Source of the DNA: Edaphocola aurantiacus | GTDB lineage: Bacteria; Bacteroidota; Bacteroidia; Chitinophagales; Chitinophagaceae | Reading direction: 5' to 3' | Assembly (NCBI RefSeq): GCF_019797745.1 | Contig: NZ_VOSI01000002.1 | Span: 558,001-622,000 of the forward strand | Length of the DNA stretch: 64,000 bases | In this document: piece by piece, positions 14,830 through 23,616 of the stretch | Position numbering within the stretch: the first letter of the stretch is position 1 | How the letters are laid out: each line of letters starts with the position of its first letter | Position numbers and translations under genes: made by a program | Notes under the pieces: generated by a model | Told to the model about the DNA's origin: nothing | What the model saw: only the letters and a program-made list of their open reading frames with translations | The model's database searches: none

Positions 14830-16719
14830 ATGAATAAACGTTTACTGGGTCAATTATCAGGAATGTTTCTGCTGAGCTCGGGTGCCTGGGCACAGCAAAA
14901 TCAACAAATAGTGCTGGACAATGTTACGGTATTGTCTAATCGTCTGGACATACCCTTGTCGCAGCAAAACCGCAATGTGGTAGTGCTGTCCAAAGACGAA
15001 ATTGCCAAAATGCCGGCGCGTTCTGTAAACGAACTGCTGAGTTATATTGCCGGTATTGATGTGCGTCAGCGTGGACCGAATGGGTCTCAGGCCGATATAG
15101 GTATCGATGGAGGAGGCTTTGACCAGACGCTGATTCTGGTGAATGGTGTGAAAATGAGCGATCCGCAGACGGGACATAATATGATGAATCTGCCGGTAAG
15201 CCTTTCTGCTATCCAGCGCATTGAAGTATTAAAAGGTGCTGCAGCCAGAATATATGGTGTGAATGCCATGATGGGCGTGATCAATATCGTTACGCAAAGC
15301 CCTATGGAAACTGGAGTAGATGCTATGGTATATGCAGGATCCAGTTTTCAGAAAGATGATAGCACACAGCAGACTTACCTGAGTTATGGTGCTAATGCTA
15401 CAGCTTCTTTCTCTGGCAATGAACAATTGGGCAACCAGGTGTCTCTGGGTATTGATAAAGGAAACGGATATCGTTACAATACCGAATATCAGAATGTAAA
15501 GCTGATGTATAATGGTGTCTATACTCCCTCACAAAAAGCAACCTTCAATATTATGGGAGGTTATGTAAATAATGATTTCGGGGCAAACCTGTTTTATGCA
15601 GCGCCGAAAGATAAGGAAGCTACAGAGCAGGCCCAGATTGCAGTTGGAAGCATCTCGGGGAAAATAAAAGCTACAGATAAGTGGACCATCAGTCCGATAC
15701 TGAGCTACCGTTACGGAAAAGACGATTATATCTTCATTCGTCAGAATCCTGGTGTGTACCGCAATATTCATGAGACCAATACCATGGATTTCTCTCTGAA
15801 CAATGCCGTTGCATTCGGAAAAGGAACGCTGGGTGTAGGGCTGAATTACAGAAGTGAGCAGATCAATAGTACTAACCTGGGCAAAGGTACCAGAGAGAAT
15901 TATGGCTTGTTTGCAGAGTACCGCTACCTCTTTAATGATAAATTTGATGCAAGCATCGGTGCATTTGCCAACTACAACTCTGTTTATGGTTTTAAACTGT
16001 ATCCGGGACTGGATATCGGCTGGCAGATCAAGCCGGAGCTGCGCCTGTATGTCAATGTAGGTACCGGCCAGCGCCTGCCTACGTTTACAGATCTGTATTA
16101 TGTAGGGCCAAGTAATGTAGGTAATCCTAACCTGGTTCCGGAATGGGCTACTACAGCCGAGCTGGGACTGAAATATGCTGAAAACGGATTGCGTGCAGAG
16201 CTTTCGGGCTTTTACCGCCAGGGAATAGACTTTATCGACTGGACGCGTATAGATACTGCACAACCATGGCAACCGCAGAACTATGCCAAAGTGCAGACCC
16301 TAGGTCTGAGAGCGCAGGCATACTATCTGTGGACTATCAGCAATACCGTAAAAGTAAACCTGAATACTGCTTATACTTATCTGAAGCCAACGCTGAATGA
16401 TGACGGGTCGGCGCAGTCTAAATACGCGATCAACAGCCTGGCACATCAATGGGTGACTGGTGTAGAACTGTCATTGGGCAAGGGATTCAGCCTGTCGGTT
16501 AAAAATCGCTACCTGAGCAGACTGAATACTCCGGAGACTTCCGGCGCATACCGTCTGGGTAGTTATAACCTGCTGGATGCACGTGTGGCGTATAACTGGT
16601 CTAAGTTTGGTATCTATGCCGATGTGAATAATATCAACAATGTACAATATATCGAGACTGGTGTAGTACCATTGCCGGGCAGATGGTGTACATTGGGACT
16701 GAAATGTAACCTGCGATAA
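14830..16719 (+). CDS. TonB-dependent outer-membrane receptor, BtuB/CirA-like
   Basis: A 629-residue outer-membrane receptor for TonB-powered import. Signal peptide at 1-21 (ending GAWAQQ), then the plug domain (VNELLSYIAGIDVRQRG near 62, IGIDGGGFDQTLILVNGVKMSDPQTG near 86, IQRIEVLKGAAARIYGVNAMMGVINI near 125) and a 22-strand-type barrel ending in an aromatic/basic strand. There is no carboxypeptidase-like N-terminal domain and no SusD neighbour, so it resembles BtuB/CirA receptors for cobalamin, siderophores or similar compounds more than SusC. The substrate is not known. It stands alone between its promoter and terminator. Confidence 0.9.
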   Translation: MNKRLLGQLSGMFLLSSGAWAQQNQQIVLDNVTVLSNRLDIPLSQQNRNVVVLSKDEIAKMPARSVNELLSYIAGIDVRQRGPNGSQADIGIDGGGFDQTLILVNGVKMSDPQTGHNMMNLPVSLSAIQRIEVLKGAAARIYGVNAMMGVINIVTQSPMETGVDAMVYAGSSFQKDDSTQQTYLSYGANATASFSGNEQLGNQVSLGIDKGNGYRYNTEYQNVKLMYNGVYTPSQKATFNIMGGYVNNDFGANLFYAAPKDKEATEQAQIAVGSISGKIKATDKWTISPILSYRYGKDDYIFIRQNPGVYRNIHETNTMDFSLNNAVAFGKGTLGVGLNYRSEQINSTNLGKGTRENYGLFAEYRYLFNDKFDASIGAFANYNSVYGFKLYPGLDIGWQIKPELRLYVNVGTGQRLPTFTDLYYVGPSNVGNPNLVPEWATTAELGLKYAENGLRAELSGFYRQGIDFIDWTRIDTAQPWQPQNYAKVQTLGLRAQAYYLWTISNTVKVNLNTAYTYLKPTLNDDGSAQSKYAINSLAHQWVTGVELSLGKGFSLSVKNRYLSRLNTPETSGAYRLGSYNLLDARVAYNWSKFGIYADVNNINNVQYIETGVVPLPGRWCTLGLKCNLR

Positions 16720-16740
16720 GGATCAGATCAGTTTATATAT

Positions 16741-16778
16741 AAATAATAAAGCCCGCAATATTGCGGGCTTTATTATTT
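16741..16778. terminator. Bidirectional palindromic terminator
   Basis: A 38-nt perfect palindrome (19-nt halves 16741-16759 and 16760-16778) with core GCCCGCAA and A/T-rich ends, between the TonB receptor and convergent ndk. Confidence 0.9.
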
Positions 16779-16796
16779 ATATTGTTTCAGCAGAAA

Positions 16797-17216
16797 TTAG
16801 AAACGCTCTAATTTGCTGAAGAAGAAATCACCTTCGATTGCTGCATTCTCATCGCTGTCAGAACCGTGAACGGCATTTTCACCGATAGATTTTGCAAACA
16901 TTTTACGGATAGTACCTTCAGCTGCTTCTGCAGGGTTAGTAGCACCGATAGTTGTACGGAAATCAGCAACAGCGTTATCTTTTTCCAGGATAGCTGCTAC
17001 GATAGGACCGCTGCTCATGAAGTCAACCAGCTCACCATAGAAAGGACGCTCTTTGTGTACTTCATAGAACTGACCTGCTGCTTCTGCAGTCAGTTTAGTG
17101 TATTTCATTGCTACGATTTTGAAACCAGCTTTGTTGATTTCAGCTAAAATCGCACCGATGTGACCTGCTGCAACTGCATCAGGTTTGATCATTGTAAACG
17201 TTCTGTTTGTTGCCAT
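16797..17216 (-). CDS. ndk: Nucleoside diphosphate kinase
   Basis: Transfers the gamma-phosphate of ATP to nucleoside diphosphates. The 139-residue protein has the family length, K11 (TMIKPDAV) and the phosphorylated histidine H117 within [21 protein letters not shown] element (minus strand, 17259-17252) lies about 36 bp upstream of the start. Confidence 0.97.
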   Translation of the reverse strand: MATNRTFTMIKPDAVAAGHIGAILAEINKAGFKIVAMKYTKLTAEAAGQFYEVHKERPFYGELVDFMSSGPIVAAILEKDNAVADFRTTIGATNPAEAAEGTIRKMFAKSIGENAVHGSDSDENAAIEGDFFFSKLERF

Positions 17217-17309
17217 AAAATAAATGGATACTTAAGTTTTTATTTGAGCCGCAAAAATAGCGTAAATTTTAATATGGTCGTGCATGAAATTATTGCAAAC
17301 ACAGACACA

Positions 17310-17786
17310 TTAATCTAAAACAGTGATACCGGCAGCCGTAAAGCGGTTATTTACTTTAGGTTGGGTAATGGCTTCAATTTCTTCTTTAGATTTTTTAGCA
17401 TCTTCGGCATAGTGACGCAGTTCTTCAACAGAAGTACTCTCCTGGTAAGCCTCGCCGCTCAGCAATACAGATTTTCCGATCAGGTCCATAGGTACGAAGA
17501 AGGCATAATCTTTCATTTTTACAAAAACCGTTTTACCGTTTCCGAGATCAACGTTAGCCCAGCAGCCTCTTTTTTCACAAACAGAGGTTACTTTACCTTT
17601 TACCTGCATTTTTACAGGAGTTTCACCTTTCAGTTTCTGTTCAAAGTCATTGCCAGCAACAACTTTCTTTTCTCCGATATTTGCTCCGTATACAACGCCT
17701 TTAGCAGCAGGTGTAATATTTCCCTGAGCCATAGCTCCAGTGTAAGTCAATGCACTGAACAGTATTATTCCGAAGATTTTTTTCAT
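17310..17786 (-). CDS. DUF4920 periplasmic protein
   Basis: A 158-residue protein with a signal peptide (MKKIFGIILFSALTYTGAMAQG). The mature part carries VKGKVTSVCEKRGCWANVDLGNGKTVFVKMKDYAFFVP, the hallmark of DUF4920, a Bacteroidota envelope family with an OB-like fold and a conserved CxxxGCW motif; biochemical role unknown. The start at 17786 (MKKIFG) is preferred over 17804 since it begins a normal signal peptide. It lies 77 nt downstream of the ArsC-like gene on the same strand, with its own TATTTTTG element at 17809-17802. Confidence 0.85.
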   Translation of the reverse strand: MKKIFGIILFSALTYTGAMAQGNITPAAKGVVYGANIGEKKVVAGNDFEQKLKGETPVKMQVKGKVTSVCEKRGCWANVDLGNGKTVFVKMKDYAFFVPMDLIGKSVLLSGEAYQESTSVEELRHYAEDAKKSKEEIEAITQPKVNNRFTAAGITVLD

Positions 17787-17863
17787 ATTAAAAATTTTTA
17801 GCAAAAATAAATAATTATTACTCCTTTACAGTCATGAAACTGTTTTTAACAGAAAAATAGTGT

Positions 17864-18214
17864 TTAGGAGAGCAGGCTGTTCAACGCATTTTCGTCAAAT
17901 CCGACCACAACTACTTTGCCGTTTTTGGTGATTACCGGACGTTTGATCAGGCTGGTGTGTTCCTGCATCACCGGTATGGCAGATGCTGCATCGGTTACAC
18001 TTTCTTTTGTGGCATCGCTCAGGGCGCGCCAGGTAGTGCTTTTTTTATTCAGCAGGCGTTCCCATTCGGTTTGTGCACACCAGTCTTTTAATGTAGCGGC
18101 ATCAATACCTTCCTGTTTATAGTTATGAAAGCTGAAGTCTACCTTATGGGCTTCAAGCCATTTCTGTGTTTTCTTTACGGTGTCGCAATTAGGTATTCCG
18201 AATAAAGTGATCAT
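17864..18214 (-). CDS. ArsC/Spx-family protein (YffB-like)
   Basis: A 116-residue thioredoxin-fold protein with a single N-terminal cysteine C10 in GIPNCDTVKKTQKWLE and the ArsC-family ending SLIKRPVI...VGFDENAL. In this group the cysteine acts in arsenate reduction or glutathione/thiol chemistry; YffB-like members lack clear arsenate activity. No ars genes are nearby, so a general thiol role is as likely. It starts 24 nt after the stop of the upstream membrane gene on the same strand. Confidence 0.82.
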   Translation of the reverse strand: MITLFGIPNCDTVKKTQKWLEAHKVDFSFHNYKQEGIDAATLKDWCAQTEWERLLNKKSTTWRALSDATKESVTDAASAIPVMQEHTSLIKRPVITKNGKVVVVGFDENALNSLLS

Positions 18215-18238
18215 AATAATATATTGCTATCTGATAAT

Positions 18239-20332
18239 TTACATTTCTTTTTTTCTCTTTTTGTCAAATACATCCGCTTCCCTGCGCTCTTTAGAAGGCG
18301 GGAAGATAAAGTCTGCCGGGTAGCGGCGGAAATAGCGTACGATATAACGCAGCACTATAGGTACTTTCGTAATAGATACGCTGCGCGACTTAAGGGCCAC
18401 GAAGAATGCCAGGCTAAAGCTGACGGCGAAGTTGAAAAAACCTATACCGATTACGCCTATTGTGGTCCATATCCAGTCATAGGCACTCACCTGGTTATCC
18501 AGTCCCGCTACACCAAAGCCGAAATAGGCTGTAGAGATGGTGATGTGCCGGATGTCAAAAGGAATGCCGAAAAAACTGCCGATCAGGCTCGCGTAGCCCA
18601 GCATAAAACCAAGACATATGTTTCCGATAATGCCCCCGAGGTTGCGGGATACATAGTCTCCCAGCCGTTTCAGCCGCTGTGAGGGGAAATATTTTTTCAG
18701 CTGCGGATGTTCTGTAATACGATTGGCTACACTACTGTACGCCGCTTTATTGTCAAAAAAACCGGTAATCAGCCCGCTGATAAACAATGCTATACCCGTG
18801 ATGCTGGCGTAAAACCAGGCCAGGCTTTTTAATGGATTCTGATCCCGCATGGCCTGCACCGACTCCTCAGCAGTATGCAGTAAATGATCGCCGGTTAGGT
18901 AACTCCAGCCTACAGCAATGAGGTAAGACATCGGGAATACGACAATAAGGTTACCGACAAATGAGGCAAACTGACTGCGCCATACTTTGGCAAAGGTCAT
19001 GGCCAAACCCCGGAAGGAGATGTCACCTTTGTTTTTCTTAGAGTCGAGCCCGCTGGCCATCGCACTGGCGGTCATTGTAGGCTGCTTGGTCGCCAGGGAT
19101 GCTCCCGTTACAAAAAGTGTTACGAAGGCAATCGCATAATTAAGCCCATAGCAGAAATACTGCCAGAACAGCGGCATTTTGATCATATGCAGCAAAGCCT
19201 TTACCAAAGCCGCGAAGGCAATGATAAAACCACCGGCTACCGCGCTGTAAAAGAAGTCTACATATTCTTTACGGGTGGTCGTAATATAATGTTCTCCTGA
19301 TTCACTTTTATGTTCGGCGATCTGGTAGGCCAGCATTTCTATGTTTCGGGTATACAGCAATCCGATGCTGTTTCTGGTATTGACCCCGAATATGATACCC
19401 TTAAACATGATAACCGTATGCTCCCAGGCGGTCTCTGAAAGATATTCCGGCGTAAGGAAGCGTACAATGACGCGCATGCGGTTCAGCAATTGTGCCGTGC
19501 GCAGCAATACATAAGATTGTTTCAGGCTGGTGCCGTTGCGGATGGTGTTTTTACGGATCTGTTCAATGATCTGCTCACATTGTATAATCTGCTCCCGGAT
19601 ATTTTCCGCGGCAAGTATAATCGTATTGGGAGAGGTATTATTATCATTCAGCAGCTCAATAAAGTTCTGAACACTCCTGTTCTGTTCCAGAAATGGCGGT
19701 GTTTCCTGTTTTGTGGCTTTGGTATAATGTCTGAACTCATCTTCCAGTCCCAGGTAAGAGATCTTTACAGAAATGGTGGCCAGTGCATTATTCAGCTGTC
19801 TGCGTATAGGTAAAGAAATTTCCTGTGCAGATACCTGTATTAATTTAAAGAATGCAGTCCATTCTTCATTCCCGATTGCATTGACCCACTCAAAGTCATC
19901 CTTTTTATTAAATGTTTTTTCCAGTAGATAATTAAAGGAGCGTTTCTCCGGTACCGGTGGGAGGATCCGGTGCCTTAACTGTTTGGTCAGTTCTTCAGTA
20001 AATGAGTTGCTGTTCAGCAGGCCAACTTTTACAAAAAGTGTTTCGATCTCACGATGATGGACCAGAAAGAGAAACATTTGCTGCAGGCCATTGCGGAATG
20101 CGGCATCGTGCTTTAATGTTTCTATAAGCACTTTCAGATTTGTATTAGGCAATTGCTGCTTACGCGGGCGTATAAAGCCGAACAGTTGTATAAACAGATC
20201 TCCGTACCGGTTGCTGTCGGTATTGGTCCTGATCTCTTTTACAATATTATCAATTGTAATCAGGTCGCGTTTATGTTTCCATTTTGTGCGGAGTTGTCTT
20301 ATCATTTTGTCGTCAGTAGCTGCCGACCTCAA
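18239..20332 (-). CDS. Gcr-family membrane protein ('site-specific recombinase')
   Basis: A protein of up to 697 residues of the family annotated 'site-specific recombinase' after Neisseria gcr. The first 350 residues are soluble and helical. The second half has about six to seven hydrophobic segments (for example FFYSAVAGGFIIAFAALVKAL, YGLNYAIAFVTLFVTGASL, LIVVFPMSYLIAVGW, WFYASITGIALFISGLITGFF), ending in a Lys/Arg-rich tail. No serine- or tyrosine-recombinase active site is visible, so the name should not be taken as function; the architecture is that of an inner-membrane protein. An internal Met (start 20305) is an alternative start. It lies 13 nt after the upstream exonuclease gene, suggesting co-transcription. 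Confidence 0.75.
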   Translation of the reverse strand: MRSAATDDKMIRQLRTKWKHKRDLITIDNIVKEIRTNTDSNRYGDLFIQLFGFIRPRKQQLPNTNLKVLIETLKHDAAFRNGLQQMFLFLVHHREIETLFVKVGLLNSNSFTEELTKQLRHRILPPVPEKRSFNYLLEKTFNKKDDFEWVNAIGNEEWTAFFKLIQVSAQEISLPIRRQLNNALATISVKISYLGLEDEFRHYTKATKQETPPFLEQNRSVQNFIELLNDNNTSPNTIILAAENIREQIIQCEQIIEQIRKNTIRNGTSLKQSYVLLRTAQLLNRMRVIVRFLTPEYLSETAWEHTVIMFKGIIFGVNTRNSIGLLYTRNIEMLAYQIAEHKSESGEHYITTTRKEYVDFFYSAVAGGFIIAFAALVKALLHMIKMPLFWQYFCYGLNYAIAFVTLFVTGASLATKQPTMTASAMASGLDSKKNKGDISFRGLAMTFAKVWRSQFASFVGNLIVVFPMSYLIAVGWSYLTGDHLLHTAEESVQAMRDQNPLKSLAWFYASITGIALFISGLITGFFDNKAAYSSVANRITEHPQLKKYFPSQRLKRLGDYVSRNLGGIIGNICLGFMLGYASLIGSFFGIPFDIRHITISTAYFGFGVAGLDNQVSAYDWIWTTIGVIGIGFFNFAVSFSLAFFVALKSRSVSITKVPIVLRYIVRYFRRYPADFIFPPSKERREADVFDKKRKKEM

Positions 20333-20345
20333 CGATGGTATCGTA

Positions 20346-20840
20346 TTAGCCGATCTGCAGCGTTTCTTTCAAATGTTTTAAATACAGTGTAGCACAAGCC
20401 ATGGCATCTGATAAAGCATCGTGGTGATTCAGCGGTATCGCATATTGATTACACAGAGCTTTCAGATTGGTTTTGTAAATTTTGTAAGTACACTTTGTCT
20501 GAAACGGAGGAATAACCATTTCGTAAAAGGCAAGTGTTTTCTTCAGACAGGAAGCATCAAATAATGCATTGTGTGCGACAACCGTCTGATTGGTAATGAA
20601 GGGTTCAATCAGGTGCCATACCTGGTCAAATTTAGGCGCATGAGCTGTTTTACGCCGATCTATACCATGCACACGGGAGTTACCCCAGTGGTAATAATTG
20701 TCCGGTGGTTGCACCAGTTGATTTACAGTATGTGTAACTATTCCGTTCTCTACACGTACCAGTCCGATCTGGCAAATACTGTGGTAAGCGCCATGTGCCG
20801 TTTCGAAATCAATAGCTGTAAAGGAAGGAATTGTACTCAT
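20346..20840 (-). CDS. DnaQ-like DEDDh 3'-5' exonuclease
   Basis: A 164-residue exonuclease-domain protein. Catalytic residues are D11 and E13 (AIDFETAHG), the middle aspartate in VAHNALFDASCLKK, and the final H and D in HHDALSDAMACA, giving the DEDDh type shared by DNA polymerase III epsilon, RNase T and related nucleases. It could trim DNA or RNA; the C-terminus lacks the epsilon-specific extension. The start MSTIPSF (20840) is preferred to a frame three codons longer. A TATATTTG element (20854-20847) lies so close that the mRNA may be nearly leaderless. Confidence 0.87.
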   Translation of the reverse strand: MSTIPSFTAIDFETAHGAYHSICQIGLVRVENGIVTHTVNQLVQPPDNYYHWGNSRVHGIDRRKTAHAPKFDQVWHLIEPFITNQTVVAHNALFDASCLKKTLAFYEMVIPPFQTKCTYKIYKTNLKALCNQYAIPLNHHDALSDAMACATLYLKHLKETLQIG

Positions 20841-20885
20841 AAAGTGCAAATATATAATTATGCGTACAATATTTCTGCCGGATAT

Positions 20886-20914
20886 TTGGGGATATTAAAG
20901 TTTTTGTACCTTTG
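20886..20914 (+). promoter_or_regulatory. Promoter of the serine palmitoyltransferase gene
   Basis: TTG (20886-20888), an 18-nt spacer and TACCTTTG (20907-20914) match the Bacteroidota consensus well. Transcription would begin near 20921, about 36 nt before the ATG. Confidence 0.75.
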
Positions 20915-20956
20915 CACATCTAAATTACTTTAATACATTTTAAATATTTTCTATTA

Positions 20957-22234
20957 ATGGACATCTTTGCTAAGATAAAGAAAGATAGAGGCCCAATCGG
21001 TCAATATCAGGACCTGGCTCATGAATATTTTGCATTTCCTAAACTGGAAGGAGAGATCGGGAGCAGAATGAAGTTTAACGGGAAGGAAAAAATCGTTTGG
21101 AGTCTGAATAACTATTTGGGCTTAGCAAATCATCCTGAAATCAGAAAAGCGGATGCCGATGCCACTGCAGAATACGGTCTGGCTTACCCTATGGGTGCCC
21201 GTATGATGAGCGGTAACTCTAATAACCATGATCAGCTGGAAAAAGAATTTGCACAGCATGTAGGTAAAGAAGATGCTATGCTGCTGAACTTTGGTTACCA
21301 GGGTATGGTGTCTGCAATTGATACTATCGTATCCCGTCATGACGTAATCGTATATGATGCAGAAAGCCACGCATGTATCCTGGATGGTCTGCGTCTGCAC
21401 CCGGGTATGCGTTATAAATTTAACCACAATGATGTAGCTGATTGTGAAAAACAGTTACAGCGTGCGACTAAATTTATCGAAGGTACTCCAGGTGGTATCT
21501 TAGTGATTACTGAAGGTGTATTCGGTATGAACGGTAACCAGGGCAAAGTAAAAGAACTCGTAGCACTGAAAGAAAAATATGACTTCCGTCTGTTCGTAGA
21601 TGATGCACATGGTTTTGGTACTATGGGTAAAACAGGTGGTGGTATTGGTGAAGAGCAGGATTGTACCGATGGTATCGATCTGTATTTCTCCACTTTTGCA
21701 AAATCACTGGCCGGAGTAGGTGGTTTCATCGCTGCTGATAAAGATGTACTGTATTTCCTGCGCTACAATATGCGTTCACAGATCTTCGCTAAATCATTGC
21801 CTATGGCAATGGTTGTTGGTGGTCTGAAGCGTATGGAGCTGATCAGAACCATGCCGGAACTGAGAGAAAAGCTGTGGGATAATGTAAATAAATTACAACA
21901 AGGCTTAAAAGAAAGAGGATTCAACATCGGCACAACCAATACACCAGTAACACCTGTGTACATGGAAGGTGAATTGCATCCTGCACTGCAGATGATCGTA
22001 GACCTCAGAGAGAACTACAATATCTTCTGTTCAGTGGTAGTATATCCTGTAATTCCTAAAGGACAAATCATCCTGCGTCTGATTCCTACAGCGGTGCATA
22101 CCGATGAGGATATCAAACAAACTTTAGAGGCATTCTCCATTGTAAGTGAGAAACTGAAGAATGGCGAGTACCCGGATGTGTTCCCAGATATCAAAGATCT
22201 GATGGTACATAAAACAGATACTCAGGTTGGGTAA
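20957..22234 (+). CDS. spt: Serine palmitoyltransferase (alpha-oxoamine synthase)
   Basis: Condenses serine with an acyl-CoA to give the 3-keto sphingoid base, the first step of bacterial sphingolipid synthesis. The 425-residue protein has the alpha-oxoamine synthase layout: LNNYLGLA at 50-57, H138 (YDAESHACILDG), D215 and H218 (FVDDAHGFG), and the PLP lysine K249 (STFAKSLAGVGG). The 30-residue N-terminal part and SLAGVGGF are typical of Bacteroidota Spt; the closely related glycine C-acetyltransferase and AONS have shorter N-termini. Free-standing gene with its own promoter and terminator; no other sphingolipid genes in the window. Confidence 0.83.
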   Translation: MDIFAKIKKDRGPIGQYQDLAHEYFAFPKLEGEIGSRMKFNGKEKIVWSLNNYLGLANHPEIRKADADATAEYGLAYPMGARMMSGNSNNHDQLEKEFAQHVGKEDAMLLNFGYQGMVSAIDTIVSRHDVIVYDAESHACILDGLRLHPGMRYKFNHNDVADCEKQLQRATKFIEGTPGGILVITEGVFGMNGNQGKVKELVALKEKYDFRLFVDDAHGFGTMGKTGGGIGEEQDCTDGIDLYFSTFAKSLAGVGGFIAADKDVLYFLRYNMRSQIFAKSLPMAMVVGGLKRMELIRTMPELREKLWDNVNKLQQGLKERGFNIGTTNTPVTPVYMEGELHPALQMIVDLRENYNIFCSVVVYPVIPKGQIILRLIPTAVHTDEDIKQTLEAFSIVSEKLKNGEYPDVFPDIKDLMVHKTDTQVG

Positions 22235-22246
22235 TTATATAAGATA

Positions 22247-22283
22247 TAAAAAAGCGGCTACTGATTCAGTAGCCGCTTTTTTA
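22247..22283 (+). terminator. Terminator after the serine palmitoyltransferase gene
   Basis: 17-bp perfect stem (22247-22263 with 22267-22283), loop ATT, core GCGGCTACTG, followed by T-rich DNA. Confidence 0.9.
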
Positions 22284-22313
22284 TGCTATCGCAAATCTCG
22301 TAAATATTTATAC

Positions 22314-22332
22314 TACGTCACAGCTTGTCGTA
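22314..22332. promoter_or_regulatory. Imperfect 19-bp palindrome upstream of the radical-SAM pair
   Basis: TACGTCACAGCTTGTCGTA is symmetrical at six of nine position pairs (TACG/CGTA ends, CA/TG inside). It sits 40 bp before the radical-SAM gene, a plausible operator position; a damage-response regulator is conceivable but unproven. Confidence 0.25.
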
Positions 22333-22371
22333 TGCTCTGCTTATTTTGCCCGCAAAATCAAGGAGGATACT

Positions 22372-23616
22372 ATGGAGCGGATCAGGGAAAAACTAAGTAT
22401 ACTGGCCGATGCGGCTAAATATGATGTGAGTTGCAGTTCCAGCGGCAGTAAGCGAAAAAATACAGATAAGGGTATCGGAGATGCCTCAAACGGAATTTGT
22501 CATACCTATACGGAAGATGGACGCTGTGTATCCTTACTTAAGATTTTACTGACGAACTATTGTATATATGATTGTGCCTTTTGCGTATCGCGCAGCAGCA
22601 ATGATATTAAAAGAGCGGCTTTTACCGTCGATGAAGTAGTGGAACTGACGATGAATTTCTATCGCAGAAACTATATAGAAGGGCTGTTCCTGAGCTCGGG
22701 CATTTTTAAAAATGCCGATTATACAATGGAGCGATTGCTGAAAATTGTAAAAAAGCTGCGCACAGAAGAGCGCTATAATGGGTATATACACCTGAAAACA
22801 ATACCCGGCGCCAGCGAGGAGCTCATCAATGAAGCCGGTCTTTACGTAGATCGGATGAGCATCAATCTGGAAATGCCTACGGAAGAAGGGCTGAAAAAGG
22901 TGGCACCGGAAAAAAGCCATGAGGCCGTAAAGCGCCCTTTGGGAATTGTACAAAATAAAATACAACAGTTCAGTGAAGAACGAAAGCTGATAAAGCATGT
23001 GCCTCAGTTTGTGCCCGCCGGGCAAAGTACACAAATGGTGATCGGTGCTACGCCTGAAAACGATATGCAGATCATGCATACCGCATCGGCCTATTACAAA
23101 AACTTTTCCCTTAAGCGGGTTTATTATAGCGGCTATATTCCTATTCGCATGGATGATGTGCTGCCAGTGGTACAGCCTCCGTTGATGCGGGAGCATCGTT
23201 TGTACCAGACTGATTGGTTGCTGCGCTTTTATGGCTTTAATGTGCATGAGTTGCTGAACGAAAAGCATCCGGACCTGGATATGCAGGTAGATCCGAAGCT
23301 GATGTGGGCACTGCGCAATATGCACTGCTTCCCGGTAGACATTAATACCGCTGATTTTCAGAGCCTCCTGAGGGTGCCCGGAATTGGCCGGCAGTCTGTA
23401 CAGAAAATACTCGAAGCCCGAAAGTTCGGCCGGCTCAGGATCGATCAGCTGCGCAAGCTGGGGATTGCCTATAACCGGGCACAGTACTTTATTGTCTGTG
23501 CAGATACGCCTGTTGGCTTAGGGTCGCTGCAGGAGCACCAGGTAAGATCCCGCATTCTGAGCCTGGGCAAAAGTAAATATGCCCCTGCATTTTCCACTCA
23601 GCTAAGCCTCTTCTGA
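22372..23616 (+). CDS. Putative DNA modification/repair radical-SAM protein
   Basis: A 414-residue radical-SAM protein of the family described as a putative DNA modification/repair protein linked to uracil-DNA-glycosylase-type partners. The cluster cysteines are C64, C68 and C71 (NYCIYDCAFCVSR), after YDVSCSSSGS at 17-26 with further cysteines at 43 and 52. The C-terminal region around 325-365 (DINTADFQSLLRVPGIGRQS...) is a helix-hairpin-helix DNA-binding fold. A strong AAGGAGG ribosome-binding site at 22358-22364 fixes the start. Its stop overlaps the start of the next gene by one base, giving the two-gene unit seen across bacteria. The reaction is unknown. Confidence 0.85.
   Translation: MERIREKLSILADAAKYDVSCSSSGSKRKNTDKGIGDASNGICHTYTEDGRCVSLLKILLTNYCIYDCAFCVSRSSNDIKRAAFTVDEVVELTMNFYRRNYIEGLFLSSGIFKNADYTMERLLKIVKKLRTEERYNGYIHLKTIPGASEELINEAGLYVDRMSINLEMPTEEGLKKVAPEKSHEAVKRPLGIVQNKIQQFSEERKLIKHVPQFVPAGQSTQMVIGATPENDMQIMHTASAYYKNFSLKRVYYSGYIPIRMDDVLPVVQPPLMREHRLYQTDWLLRFYGFNVHELLNEKHPDLDMQVDPKLMWALRNMHCFPVDINTADFQSLLRVPGIGRQSVQKILEARKFGRLRIDQLRKLGIAYNRAQYFIVCADTPVGLGSLQEHQVRSRILSLGKSKYAPAFSTQLSLF

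Noticed and set aside
15529-16272. A 247-codon minus-strand frame inside the TonB receptor gene.
   Set aside because: Antisense to a well-supported outer-membrane barrel; composition reflects the barrel's codon pattern.
22546-23325. A 259-codon frame on the minus strand within the radical-SAM gene.
   Set aside because: It lies wholly antisense to a gene with clear cluster cysteines and helix-hairpin-helix motif, and has no recognisable domain or start context.
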